From assembly GCA_900315975.1 (NCBI GenBank), contig ONBA01000024.1, positions 1-52,639 on the forward strand: a DNA stretch of 52,639 bases, written 5' to 3'. Of this stretch, positions 42,692-51,003 are shown piece by piece; the first letter of the stretch is position 1; each line of letters starts with the position of its first letter. Below the pieces are notes generated by a model, which saw nothing but the letters and a program-made list of their open reading frames with translations, made no database searches and was not told the DNA's origin. This DNA is from an uncultured Ruminococcus sp. GTDB taxonomy: Bacteria > Bacillota_A > Clostridia > Oscillospirales > Ruminococcaceae. Both the position numbers and the translations under genes were made by a program.

Positions 42692-43975
42692 ATGAAGAAG
42701 ATATACGCTAACGGTAAAGATGAAAAAAACTTCCTCGCAGAGCTTTCAAAGCGTGCAGGTGAGACTAATAAAAAAGTCACTGAGACTGTATCCGCCATTA
42801 TTGAGGACGTAAGAGAAAACGGCGATACTGCCGTAAAGAACTATACTCTCAAATTCGACGGCAACCTCCCGAAGTATTACGAAGTTCCGCGTGACGTCAT
42901 CAATGACGCTCTCACAGAGGCTGACCAGGAATTCGTTGACGCTCTTCTCAATGCACAGGAGAATATCGCTGATTTCCACAACAGACAGGTAGAGCAGGGA
43001 TTTATCAATGCCAAGGAAAACGGCTGTATCATGGGTCAGAAGGTTCGCGGACTTGAACGCGTAGGTCTTTACGTTCCCGGCGGTACGGCTGCTTACCCTT
43101 CAAGTGTGCTTATGAACGCTATCCCTGCTAAAATCGCAGGAGTTAAGGAAATAGTAATGGTTACTCCGCCCCTTAAGGACGGTACTCCCAATAAGGATAT
43201 CCTCGTTGCAGCAGCTATCTGCGGAGTTGACAGAGTATTCATGTCAGGCGGTGCACAGGCTATCGCCGCTCTCGCTTACGGTACTGAGGAGATTCCGAAG
43301 TGCGACAAAATCGTCGGACCCGGAAATATCTACGTTGCAACTGCTAAGAAGCTCCTTTACGGTGTTGTTGACATCGACATGATAGCAGGTCCGAGTGAGA
43401 TACTCGTTATCGCTGACGATACTGCTGAACCTAAATTTGCAGCCGCTGACCTCATGTCACAGGCTGAGCACGATGTTCTTGCATCGGCTATAATGGTAAC
43501 TACAAGCGAAAAGCTCGCTGACGCTACTATCGCTGAGATAAACCGTCAGAAGGAGTACCTCTCACGTAAGGAGATAATCGAGAAGTCGCTTGAAGACTAC
43601 GGCGCTATCATCATCGCTGACAGCCGTGAGAAGTGTGTTGAGCTCGCAAATGAAATTGCTCCTGAGCACCTTGAAGTACTCATGGAGAATCCGTTTGAAC
43701 TCCTCGGAAGCATTGAAAATGCAGGCTCAGTGTTCCTCGGAAACTACGCATCAGAGCCTCTCGGCGACTACTATGCAGGTCCTAACCACGTTCTCCCGAC
43801 AAGCGGTACTGCACGTTTCTTCTCGCCGCTCGGAGTTTCAAGCTTCACTAAGCGTATGGCTTATACCTACTACAATGAAGACGCTCTTCGCAATGCCAAG
43901 GACGATATCGTACTCATTGCTGAACGTGAGGGCCTTACCGCTCACGCTAATGCTATCAAGGTTCGTTTTGAATGA
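42692..43975 (+). CDS. hisD: histidinol dehydrogenase
   Basis: A 427-residue enzyme: VPGGTAAYPSSVLMNAIPAK, GPGNIYVATAKKLLYG, IDMIAGPSEILVIAD, QAEHD, and the C-terminal GPNHVLPT. It converts histidinol to histidine in two NAD-dependent, zinc-assisted steps. AAGGAAGGG precedes the ATG. Confidence 0.97.
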   Translation: MKKIYANGKDEKNFLAELSKRAGETNKKVTETVSAIIEDVRENGDTAVKNYTLKFDGNLPKYYEVPRDVINDALTEADQEFVDALLNAQENIADFHNRQVEQGFINAKENGCIMGQKVRGLERVGLYVPGGTAAYPSSVLMNAIPAKIAGVKEIVMVTPPLKDGTPNKDILVAAAICGVDRVFMSGGAQAIAALAYGTEEIPKCDKIVGPGNIYVATAKKLLYGVVDIDMIAGPSEILVIADDTAEPKFAAADLMSQAEHDVLASAIMVTTSEKLADATIAEINRQKEYLSRKEIIEKSLEDYGAIIIADSREKCVELANEIAPEHLEVLMENPFELLGSIENAGSVFLGNYASEPLGDYYAGPNHVLPTSGTARFFSPLGVSSFTKRMAYTYYNEDALRNAKDDIVLIAEREGLTAHANAIKVRFE

Positions 43976-43981
43976 CTTGGA

Positions 43982-44623
43982 ATGGTGATAGCAGTTGGAA
44001 ATGGCATCATACGGCTTATAATATGTCTTATCTGGCTTGCAATGGCAGTTTTTGTACTTATTTCAAAGAAGAAGCTTTTCTTTGTTATAAGCCTTGCAGT
44101 ATGGTTTGTGATGATGCCTGTAGTTGCTTTAACAATGCTGTTTCCGCCGTTTATACATTCATATAGTCCGTGGAAATACAACGTTCAGCGTTCGTATATC
44201 GAGATTTATAACAGGAACTCGTCTGAGGATTTCCCTGCGATGCTCCCACGCGACATCAGGGAGTACGAATTTGACTATATGCCGAGTATGATGCAGGGAA
44301 CAGGTCACTGCTCGGCACGTTTTGAGACTTCGGCTGACACTGTAAAGGCATATGAAAGTGAGTTCGCTCCGCAGGCCATATACACGCTGACACTGAGTAG
44401 CTTCGAGCATGGTGAAACGACTGTCGATGTCGTAAGTCCAAAGGCGAGACAGGCATTTGAAAATGATAAATCGCTCAATATATGGATAGACAGCGACTAC
44501 TGGAAAGATACGGAGGCGACGGTATACGTGCTCTCCGCGACCCACAACTGGAATCATCCACACAGCAGTGCAGTAATTATCAGCAAAGACCATACTAAGA
44601 TACAATTCACTCAATTAGGTTAA
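43982..44623 (+). CDS. membrane protein of unknown function inside the histidine operon
   Basis: A 213-residue protein not recognised as a known family. Two N-terminal hydrophobic helices (about 4-25 and 30-55) are followed by a hydrophilic domain of about 155 residues facing outside, rich in Tyr, Asp and Ser, with a late HNWNHPHSS segment. It starts 6 bp after hisD with no strong ribosome site (translational coupling likely) and ends 14 bp before hisC. No histidine enzyme is missing that would look like this; a small transport or lipoprotein-like accessory role cannot be excluded. AT-leaning codon use relative to hisD/hisC hints at later insertion. Confidence 0.7.
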   Translation: MVIAVGNGIIRLIICLIWLAMAVFVLISKKKLFFVISLAVWFVMMPVVALTMLFPPFIHSYSPWKYNVQRSYIEIYNRNSSEDFPAMLPRDIREYEFDYMPSMMQGTGHCSARFETSADTVKAYESEFAPQAIYTLTLSSFEHGETTVDVVSPKARQAFENDKSLNIWIDSDYWKDTEATVYVLSATHNWNHPHSSAVIISKDHTKIQFTQLG

Positions 44624-44637
44624 CAGGAAGTGATATT

Positions 44638-45699
44638 ATGAATAATTCATGGGAGCAGAACGTCCGCAGGGTAGTTCCTTATGTACCCGGTGAACAGCCG
44701 AAAGATTCGGACGTTATCAAGCTCAATACAAATGAGAATCCCTATCCGCCCGCTCCGGAGGTAAGGAGTATACTCGACAGCTTTGACGAATCACGCATGA
44801 GACTTTATCCAACTCCCGATGCGGCAGAGCTTACAAATGCTATCGCTGAGAGGTACGGTCTAAAGCCGTCGCAGGTCTTCGTCGGAGTTGGCTCAGACGA
44901 CGTTATATCTATGGCTTTCCTGACATTCTTCAACTCGGATAAGCCTGTACTTTTCCCTGATATTACGTACTCTTTCTACGACGTATGGGCTGATGTTTAC
45001 CGTATACCGTATCAGACAAAGCCTCTCCGCAGTGACTTCACTATCGACCCCGATGACTACAAATGTGAGAACGGCGGTATCATTTTCCCGAATCCGAATG
45101 CACCTACCGGTGTATACGAAAATGTGGAAATGATAGAGGACATCATCAAGGCTAATCCCGATTCTGTCGTAATGATAGACGAGGCTTACATCGACTTCGG
45201 CGGCGAGAGCTGTCTGCCGCTTATCGAGAAATACGATAATCTCCTCGTTATTCAGACATTCTCGAAGTCACGTTCAATGGCTGGCATGAGAATAGGCTTT
45301 GCTATGGGCTGTGAGAAACTTATCAAGTACATGAATGATGTCAAGTTCTCGATAAATTCTTACACTATGAACACCGTTACACAGCTTTGCGGAGCTGCCG
45401 CAGTACGCGATGAAAAGTACTTCCGCGAAACCGTGCAGAAGATAATCGACACCCGTGAATATTCAAAGAAAAAGCTTTCTGAACTCGGATTCGTTTTCCC
45501 CGATTCTATGAGCAATTTCATTTTCGCTTCACCGCAGAAGAAGTCCGCGGAATATGTTTTCACCGAACTTAAAAAGCGCAGGATATTCGTCCGCTGGTGG
45601 AATAAACCGATAATCAAGGACTATCTGCGCATCTCTATCGGTACACCCGACGAGATGAACTCGCTTTTCGCAGCTCTGGAGGAGATAATCAATGGATAA
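44638..45699 (+). CDS. hisC: histidinol-phosphate aminotransferase
   Basis: A 353-residue class I/II PLP enzyme: KLNTNENPYPP, VGVGSDDVI, FPNPNAPTG, DEAYIDF, the PLP-lysine in TFSKSRSMAGMRIGFAMG and a C-terminal LRISIGTPDEM. It makes L-histidinol phosphate. CAGGAAG precedes the ATG; its end overlaps hisB by 8 bp. Confidence 0.96.
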   Translation: MNNSWEQNVRRVVPYVPGEQPKDSDVIKLNTNENPYPPAPEVRSILDSFDESRMRLYPTPDAAELTNAIAERYGLKPSQVFVGVGSDDVISMAFLTFFNSDKPVLFPDITYSFYDVWADVYRIPYQTKPLRSDFTIDPDDYKCENGGIIFPNPNAPTGVYENVEMIEDIIKANPDSVVMIDEAYIDFGGESCLPLIEKYDNLLVIQTFSKSRSMAGMRIGFAMGCEKLIKYMNDVKFSINSYTMNTVTQLCGAAAVRDEKYFRETVQKIIDTREYSKKKLSELGFVFPDSMSNFIFASPQKKSAEYVFTELKKRRIFVRWWNKPIIKDYLRISIGTPDEMNSLFAALEEIING

Positions 45700-46285
45700 T
45701 ATTAAGCGCTGCGGAGAGATTGTCCGCAAGACAAAAGAAACTGATATTTTTGTAAATGTTGACGTTGACGGTCAGGGCAGAGCTGAAATCGACACTGGTA
45801 TCGGCTTCTTTGACCATATGCTCACCGCATTGTCGGTACACAGCGGTATCAGTATGACTATAAAGGTCAAGGGCGACCTTGAGGTCGACTGTCATCACAC
45901 TATCGAGGACACAGGTATTGCACTCGGTCAGGCACTCGGACAGGCTCTTGGTGCAAAATCGGGAATAGTCCGCTATGGTACGGCATTTATCCCTATGGAC
46001 GAGTCGCTCGCAATGGCAAGTCTCGACCTTTCAAATCGTCCGTTTCTCGTTTTTGACTGTCCGTTTACAAATCAGAGCTGCGGTCAGTATGACATGTGCA
46101 TGACTGAGGAGTTTTTCCGTGCATTCGCATTCAATTCCGGTATGACTCTTCACATCAAGCTCCTCTATGGCAGCAATGACCACCACAAGGCTGAGGCTGT
46201 GTATAAGGCTGTTGCTCACGCTCTGAAAACTGCCGTTACGTTCAACTCGGACGGCTCTACTCTCTCGACGAAAGGAGTTCTGTAA
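45692..46285 (+). CDS. hisB: imidazoleglycerol-phosphate dehydratase
   Basis: A 197-residue monofunctional dehydratase with the metal motifs FFDHMLTALSVHSG, DCHHTIEDTGIALG and DHHKAEAVYKAVAHAL. There is no histidinol-phosphatase domain, unlike bifunctional enterobacterial HisB. Overlaps hisC upstream and hisH downstream (TAATG). Confidence 0.97.
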   Translation: MDNIKRCGEIVRKTKETDIFVNVDVDGQGRAEIDTGIGFFDHMLTALSVHSGISMTIKVKGDLEVDCHHTIEDTGIALGQALGQALGAKSGIVRYGTAFIPMDESLAMASLDLSNRPFLVFDCPFTNQSCGQYDMCMTEEFFRAFAFNSGMTLHIKLLYGSNDHHKAEAVYKAVAHALKTAVTFNSDGSTLSTKGVL

Positions 46286-46890
46286 TGATAGCTATTATCG
46301 ACTACGGCGCAGGAAATATTTTCAGTGTCAAGAACGCTCTCGACTTTCTCGGACTTGAAAGCCGTCTCGTCAAGGATAAGGAGTCTGTCAAGGCGGCTGA
46401 CGCAGTTATCCTTCCCGGTGTAGGAGCTTTTCCGGCGGCTATGGAAATGCTGAATAAGTCCGGACTTGTAAGCACTATCAAAGAGGAAGCTGAAAAAAAG
46501 CCATTCCTCGGTATCTGCCTCGGTATGCAGCTTATTTTCGAGAAGGGTTACGAATTTGAAGAAACTGACGGACTCGGTCTCATAGGCGGCTCAGTTATAA
46601 AAATGGAAGAGCCTGACCTCATAATCCCACACATGGGCTGGAACAAGCTTGAAAAACTAAATGACTGCCCTCTTCTTGAAGGAGTAGGGGACAATGAGTA
46701 CGTTTACTTTGTTCACTCCTACAAGGCGGACTGCGCAGACAACGACATTGCCGCTTACAGCGAGTACGGCGGACGAGTGCCTGCACTTGTCTACAACGGC
46801 AAATACGTCTACGGAGCACAGTTCCACCCTGAGAAATCCGGAGAGACAGGTCTTAAGATACTCAGGAACTTCGGAGGGCTCATAAAGTGA
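46285..46890 (+). CDS. hisH: imidazole glycerol phosphate synthase glutaminase subunit
   Basis: A 201-residue class I amidotransferase: IIDYGAGNIFSVKNAL, LPGVGAFPAAM, the nucleophile in FLGICLGMQLIFE and the His/Glu pair in GAQFHPEKSGETG. It feeds ammonia to HisF encoded 1.5 kb downstream. Confidence 0.97.
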   Translation: MIAIIDYGAGNIFSVKNALDFLGLESRLVKDKESVKAADAVILPGVGAFPAAMEMLNKSGLVSTIKEEAEKKPFLGICLGMQLIFEKGYEFEETDGLGLIGGSVIKMEEPDLIIPHMGWNKLEKLNDCPLLEGVGDNEYVYFVHSYKADCADNDIAAYSEYGGRVPALVYNGKYVYGAQFHPEKSGETGLKILRNFGGLIK

Positions 46891-46937
46891 GAAGGCTTGT
46901 TATAGTCGAGAAGCTAAAATAAAAACGGAGAACTTAT

Positions 46938-47624
46938 ATGATGATTAAAAGTCTGCTTTCAAGCTCATATAATACCCGTGATCTTGGAGGTATAAGAACG
47001 ACTGACGGCAGGGTAACAGCAGAAAATATCTACTGGCGAAGTGACGTTCCGTCAGACCCTTCCAAAGCTGACAAAGAGAAGCTTCTTTCAAGAAATATCA
47101 CATCAATAATCGATATGCGAACTGTCGAGGAAGCGGAAAAAACTCCGGATATGCTTTCCCTTGCACCTGAGTTCAGATATTATCATTTTCCCATAGTAGA
47201 GGGAAGCGGCGTTCCGGAAAGTCTTGAAGCAGTCCCACATTCATATATGAACATAGCCCTTGCTGAAAAAATGCCGTATGTGATGAAAGTGATAGCAGAA
47301 TCGGAAAGCGGAGTTCTTTTTCACTGCACAGCAGGCAAGGACAGAACAGGTGTAGTTTCTGCTATAATTCTTATGGCCTGCATGGCTGAGAGGGAGAGTA
47401 TAGTCAATGACTATGTCATAAGCCGTGAATATAATAAAAAGCGGCTTGAAGCCTTTCTTGCAGCACATCCTGAAGTTGACAGGAATATCGTACTGGCAAA
47501 TGAAAAGAGCATGAACGGTTTTATTGACCTGTTTACAGAGCGTTTTGGCAGTGTGGAGCACTATTTTAAATATATAGGGCTTACTGCCGGACACGCAGAA
47601 ATGATAAGAAATAAACTTATATAA
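46938..47624 (+). CDS. PTP-like (tyrosine/dual-specificity) phosphatase within the histidine operon
   Basis: A 228-residue cytoplasmic phosphatase. N-terminal NTRDLGGIRTTDGR is typical of the bacterial Y_phosphatase3/LipA-type family, and the P-loop HCTAGKDRTG (129-138) has the catalytic Cys130 and Arg136. Known members act on phosphoproteins or phosphoinositides. CGGAGAA precedes the ATG, 47 bp after hisH and 11 bp before hisA. The operon holds every histidine gene except histidinol-phosphate phosphatase, so this protein is a candidate to fill that step, but no known HisN/HisJ is PTP-like; an unrelated passenger is equally possible. Base use is somewhat more A-rich than hisH/hisA. Confidence 0.85.
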   Translation: MMIKSLLSSSYNTRDLGGIRTTDGRVTAENIYWRSDVPSDPSKADKEKLLSRNITSIIDMRTVEEAEKTPDMLSLAPEFRYYHFPIVEGSGVPESLEAVPHSYMNIALAEKMPYVMKVIAESESGVLFHCTAGKDRTGVVSAIILMACMAERESIVNDYVISREYNKKRLEAFLAAHPEVDRNIVLANEKSMNGFIDLFTERFGSVEHYFKYIGLTAGHAEMIRNKLI

Positions 47625-47635
47625 GGAGAAGAAAT

Positions 47636-48358
47636 ATGATAATTTTCCCCGCAATAGACATTAAGGACGGCAACTGTGTCCGACTGTTCAAGGGCGATTT
47701 TTCAACGGTTGAAAAGGTCGCATCTGACTACCTTGAAACTGCAAAAAGCTTCGAGGAAGCTGGTGCAGAGTGGATTCACATGGTTGACCTCGACGGTGCA
47801 AAAGAGGGAAGACCTGTGAATACAAAAATTTACACTGACGTTGCTGAAAAGACTGATCTTAAAGTTGAAATAGGCGGAGGTATCCGCAGTCTCGAGACTA
47901 TCCGCGAGTACTTTGAAATGGGTATTACCCGTGTTATACTCGGTTCTGCCGCACTCAAGAATCCCAAGCTTGTCTGCGATGCCGTTGAAAAGTTCGGCAG
48001 TGAAAAGGTGGTTGTAGGGATAGACTCTATGAACGAAATGGTCGCTACTGAGGGCTGGCTCGAAAGTTCTGACGTTCACTATATCGACCTCGCAAATAAG
48101 ATGATAGATTCAGGGGTTAAATACTTCATTTTTACCGATATTTCCAAGGACGGCACTCTCTCAGGTGTCAATCGCGAACAGCTCAGAAAGCTCGCAGACG
48201 CTACAGAGGGGAGAGCTAATATTGTCGCTTCCGGCGGAGTTCACACTATGGACGATATCATCGTCTGCAAGGAAATGGGACTTTACGGTACTATCTGCGG
48301 AAAGTCCATCTACAAGGGAACTCTTGACCTGCGTGAAGCAATAAGCTATGCCAAATAA
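47636..48358 (+). CDS. hisA: ProFAR isomerase
   Basis: A 240-residue TIM barrel: FPAIDIKDGNCVRLFKGD, HMVDLDGAKEG, VEIGGGIRS, FIFTDISKDGTLSG, VASGGVHTMDDI. It isomerises the ProFAR intermediate. AAGGAGA precedes the ATG. Confidence 0.96.
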   Translation: MIIFPAIDIKDGNCVRLFKGDFSTVEKVASDYLETAKSFEEAGAEWIHMVDLDGAKEGRPVNTKIYTDVAEKTDLKVEIGGGIRSLETIREYFEMGITRVILGSAALKNPKLVCDAVEKFGSEKVVVGIDSMNEMVATEGWLESSDVHYIDLANKMIDSGVKYFIFTDISKDGTLSGVNREQLRKLADATEGRANIVASGGVHTMDDIIVCKEMGLYGTICGKSIYKGTLDLREAISYAK

Positions 48359-48390
48359 CATTACTTCATGATTCAGAACGGAGGTAAATA

Positions 48391-49146
48391 ATGCTTGCAA
48401 AAAGAATAATCCCGTGCCTTGACGTAAGAAACGGCAAGGTCGTTAAGGGAGTCAATTTCGAGGGCGTGCGCGACGTCGGAGACCCCGTTGAATGTGCTGA
48501 GGAGTACAACCGTCAGGGTGCTGACGAACTTGTATTTTACGATATAACAGCTTCATTCGAGGGAAGGGGAGTCTTCCTCGACGTTGTTCGCGATACTGCT
48601 AAAAAGGTTTTCGTTCCGCTGACTGTAGGCGGAGGTATCAAGACGGTTGACGATATCCGCGACGCTCTGAGAGCCGGTGCTGACAAAGTTTCGGTAAACT
48701 CTCAGGCTGTGAAGAATCCTCAGCTTATCAAGGACGGCGCTGACGTTTTCGGAAGTCAGTGCATATGTGTTGGTATCGACGCGAAAAAAATCGCCGATAA
48801 CAAGTGGACTGTTTACATCAACGGCGGAAGAGTCGATATGGGTATCGACCTCATCGACTGGGTACACACTATAGAAAAGCTTGGTGCGGGCGAGATATGT
48901 CTCAATTCTATCGACGCTGACGGTACAAAGGAAGGCTTCGATATCGCTATGCTGAAAGCAGTCTGCGATAACTGTTCTATTCCTGTTATTGCGAGCGGCG
49001 GTGCAGGAAAGATAAACGATTTCTATGAAGTTTTCGAGAAAACCGGTGCTACTGCGGCTCTTGCGGCTTCACTTTTCCACTTCAGGGAACTCACTGTCGG
49101 AGAGGTCAAGGATTACTGCCGCGGCAAGGGTGTTATAGTGAGGTAA
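48391..49146 (+). CDS. hisF: imidazole glycerol phosphate synthase cyclase subunit
   Basis: A 251-residue TIM barrel: [45 protein letters not shown] with the catalytic Asp, and [13 protein letters not shown]. It pairs with HisH. ACGGAGG precedes the ATG. Confidence 0.97.
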   Translation: MLAKRIIPCLDVRNGKVVKGVNFEGVRDVGDPVECAEEYNRQGADELVFYDITASFEGRGVFLDVVRDTAKKVFVPLTVGGGIKTVDDIRDALRAGADKVSVNSQAVKNPQLIKDGADVFGSQCICVGIDAKKIADNKWTVYINGGRVDMGIDLIDWVHTIEKLGAGEICLNSIDADGTKEGFDIAMLKAVCDNCSIPVIASGGAGKINDFYEVFEKTGATAALAASLFHFRELTVGEVKDYCRGKGVIVR

Positions 49147-49149
49147 GCT

Positions 49150-49548
49150 ATGGATAAGATATGGGAAGAAATGTACGAGGCGGCAAAAGCTGTTCTCGCT
49201 CCGAAGACTATATCCGATTACGTCACTGCCGGTGAGGTGAGTGCGGCTGTACTCAGCAAGTCAGGAAAAATATACACCGGAGTCTGCATCGACACCTGCT
49301 CTACACTTGGTATATGTGCCGAGAGAAACGCTGTCTTCAACATGATAACAAACGGCGAATATGAAATAGACAGGATTCTCTGCATACCACCGAATGAGGG
49401 CAAGGGTGCACCGTGCGGAGCGTGCCGCGAGCTTATGGTACAGCTTATGCCCGCCAGCTATAAGGACATCAGTATAATGCTCGATTATAAAGCCGGAAAG
49501 GTCATCAAACTCGGCGATATCACTCCCGAATGGTGGATAGACTACTGA
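49150..49548 (+). CDS. cytidine/blasticidin-S deaminase-like zinc enzyme
   Basis: A 132-residue member of the cytidine deaminase fold. Zinc/catalytic motif CAERNAV (C56, E58) and PCGACRE (C89, C92) are complete. The CAE form with Cys as first ligand, as here, is that of cytidine and blasticidin-S deaminases. The C-terminus PEWWIDY is close to that of nucleoside deaminases without a tetramer tail. It starts 3 bp after hisF and ends 18 bp before hisI. Histidine synthesis has no known deaminase of this type, so it may salvage a nucleoside or AICAR-related by-product, or be a passenger. The substrate is not readable. Confidence 0.82.
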   Translation: MDKIWEEMYEAAKAVLAPKTISDYVTAGEVSAAVLSKSGKIYTGVCIDTCSTLGICAERNAVFNMITNGEYEIDRILCIPPNEGKGAPCGACRELMVQLMPASYKDISIMLDYKAGKVIKLGDITPEWWIDY

Positions 49549-49566
49549 TACGAAAGGTTTAATACA

Positions 49567-49917
49567 ATGATAAAAATTGACTTGAATGACCTCGATAAAT
49601 TCTTCGTCAAGGGTGAACTTATCCCTGCGATCTGCTACGAGGTCAATACAAAAACTGTTCTTATGCTTGCGTATATGAACAAGGAAAGCCTGAAAAAGAC
49701 CCTCGAAACCGGTTATACATGGTTCTGGAGCAGGTCAAGACAGGAATACTGGAATAAGGGAGCTACTTCCGGACATCTGCAAAAGGTCGTATCTATTTAC
49801 GGCGACTGCGATAATGATACCCTGCTTGTGAATGTCGAGCAGACAGGTGTTGCCTGTCATACAGGAAGCTACAGCTGCTTTTTCAATGAATTATATAATA
49901 CAGAGGAGAATGAATAA
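49567..49917 (+). CDS. hisI: phosphoribosyl-AMP cyclohydrolase
   Basis: A 116-residue single-domain enzyme: [38 protein letters not shown], the metal site DCDNDTLLV and [10 protein letters not shown]. It opens the purine ring of PR-AMP. It is separate from hisE here (not fused) and overlaps it as TAATG. Confidence 0.96.
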   Translation: MIKIDLNDLDKFFVKGELIPAICYEVNTKTVLMLAYMNKESLKKTLETGYTWFWSRSRQEYWNKGATSGHLQKVVSIYGDCDNDTLLVNVEQTGVACHTGSYSCFFNELYNTEENE

Positions 49918-50255
49918 TGACAGTTTATCAGGAAATATTTGAAGTTATCAAGGAGAGAAAAAAGCAGTACGAAAACGGTACTGCTGCTGAAAATTCTTAT
50001 ACCTGCTACCTCTTCGACAAGGGCGTTGACAAGATTTGCAAGAAGGTCGGCGAGGAAGCTACTGAGACAGTTATCGCAGCTAAAAACGGCGACAACGATG
50101 AACTCATGAACGAAATTAATGACCTTCTTTATCATGTAATGGTGCTCTGCGCTAATCAGGGACTTGACTGGTCGGACGTTGAAAGAGTTCTCGATGAGCG
50201 CAACGAAAAAATCGGCAACCTCAAGAAGTTCCACACTGTTGACAAGAATACATGA
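49917..50255 (+). CDS. hisE: phosphoribosyl-ATP pyrophosphatase
   Basis: A 112-residue MazG-like all-alpha enzyme: SYTCYLFDKGVDKICKKVGEEATETVIAAKNGD and DLLYHVMVL are present. It removes pyrophosphate from PR-ATP. Last gene of the histidine operon. Confidence 0.95.
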   Translation: MTVYQEIFEVIKERKKQYENGTAAENSYTCYLFDKGVDKICKKVGEEATETVIAAKNGDNDELMNEINDLLYHVMVLCANQGLDWSDVERVLDERNEKIGNLKKFHTVDKNT

Positions 50256-50317
50256 TGACCTGCTGAGGAACTTCTCTTTGTGCATAACTGTATTAACAAT
50301 ATGGTAGTATTATGTAC

Positions 50318-50345
50318 GGGCGGAATCATCCGCCCAATTTTTTTC
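50318..50345 (+). terminator. rho-independent terminator of the histidine operon
   Basis: The stem GGGCGGA (50318-50324) with TCCGCCC (50329-50335), ATCA loop, then AA and a long T-run. Confidence 0.92.
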
Positions 50346-50368
50346 AAAAAAATTTTTTAAAAGCGTCA

Positions 50369-50395
50369 GAAACCTTTCTTTCGTTGCGAGTGTAG
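50369..50395 (+). promoter_or_regulatory. candidate ECF-type promoter for the sigma gene
   Basis: GAAACC (50369-50374), about 15 bp, then GTGTAG resembles the GAAAC -35 of ECF sigma factors. It may mean autoregulation. No SigA-type pair is visible nearby. Confidence 0.4.
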
Positions 50396-50424
50396 TAGAT
50401 GAACATGTTCAAAGGGGTGAAACG

Positions 50425-51003
50425 ATGACAGACAGAGAACTGCGGAATATCATGGAGCAGTCCGCTGAAAACGGCAGACGCGCTCTCTTCGATGAATACT
50501 GCGGCTACGTTTACGCGATATGTGCGAACAAACTTAAAACCTGCGGAAGCAGTGAGGATATAGACGAATGCCTGAGCGATACGTTCGCGGCAGTTTTCAG
50601 GTATCTCGACGGCGCGTCCGGTCAGGACGGTGACCTTAAAGGTATCATCGGTACGATTGCAAAAAGGACCGCAATAGACTATTTCAGGCGGCTTTCGTCC
50701 AGGGGCGATAAGAACGTTTCCATAGACTCCGGCAACTTCGGCGAACTGCCGTCGGATATGCGTGTTGAGGATGCGGCAGAGCGGTCCGCACTGAGAGCAA
50801 CCGTGTTTGACTGTATAAAAAAACTCGGAGAGCCGGATTCTTCTATCATCGTTTACTTCTACTACTACGGCAAAAAAACAAAGCAGATAGCTTCACTTGT
50901 CGGACTGAACGATTCCGCCGTGCAGAAGCGTATGAGCAGGGCAAGGAAAAAACTCAGGGAACTCCTTAGTGAAGCAGGTATAAATGAGGAGGGATATATA
51001 TGA
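50425..51003 (+). CDS. ECF-type RNA polymerase sigma factor
   Basis: A 192-residue sigma-70 family protein with region 2 (LFDEYCGYVYAICANKL, IDECLSDTFAAVFRYLDG, KRTAIDYFRRL) and region 4 (IIVYFYYYGKKTKQIASLVGLN, AVQKRMSRARKKLRELL), and no region 1 or 3. AAAGGGG precedes the ATG. Its stop overlaps the start of the next gene (ATGA), a standard sigma/anti-sigma pairing. The inducing signal is unknown. Confidence 0.92.
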   Translation: MTDRELRNIMEQSAENGRRALFDEYCGYVYAICANKLKTCGSSEDIDECLSDTFAAVFRYLDGASGQDGDLKGIIGTIAKRTAIDYFRRLSSRGDKNVSIDSGNFGELPSDMRVEDAAERSALRATVFDCIKKLGEPDSSIIVYFYYYGKKTKQIASLVGLNDSAVQKRMSRARKKLRELLSEAGINEEGYI

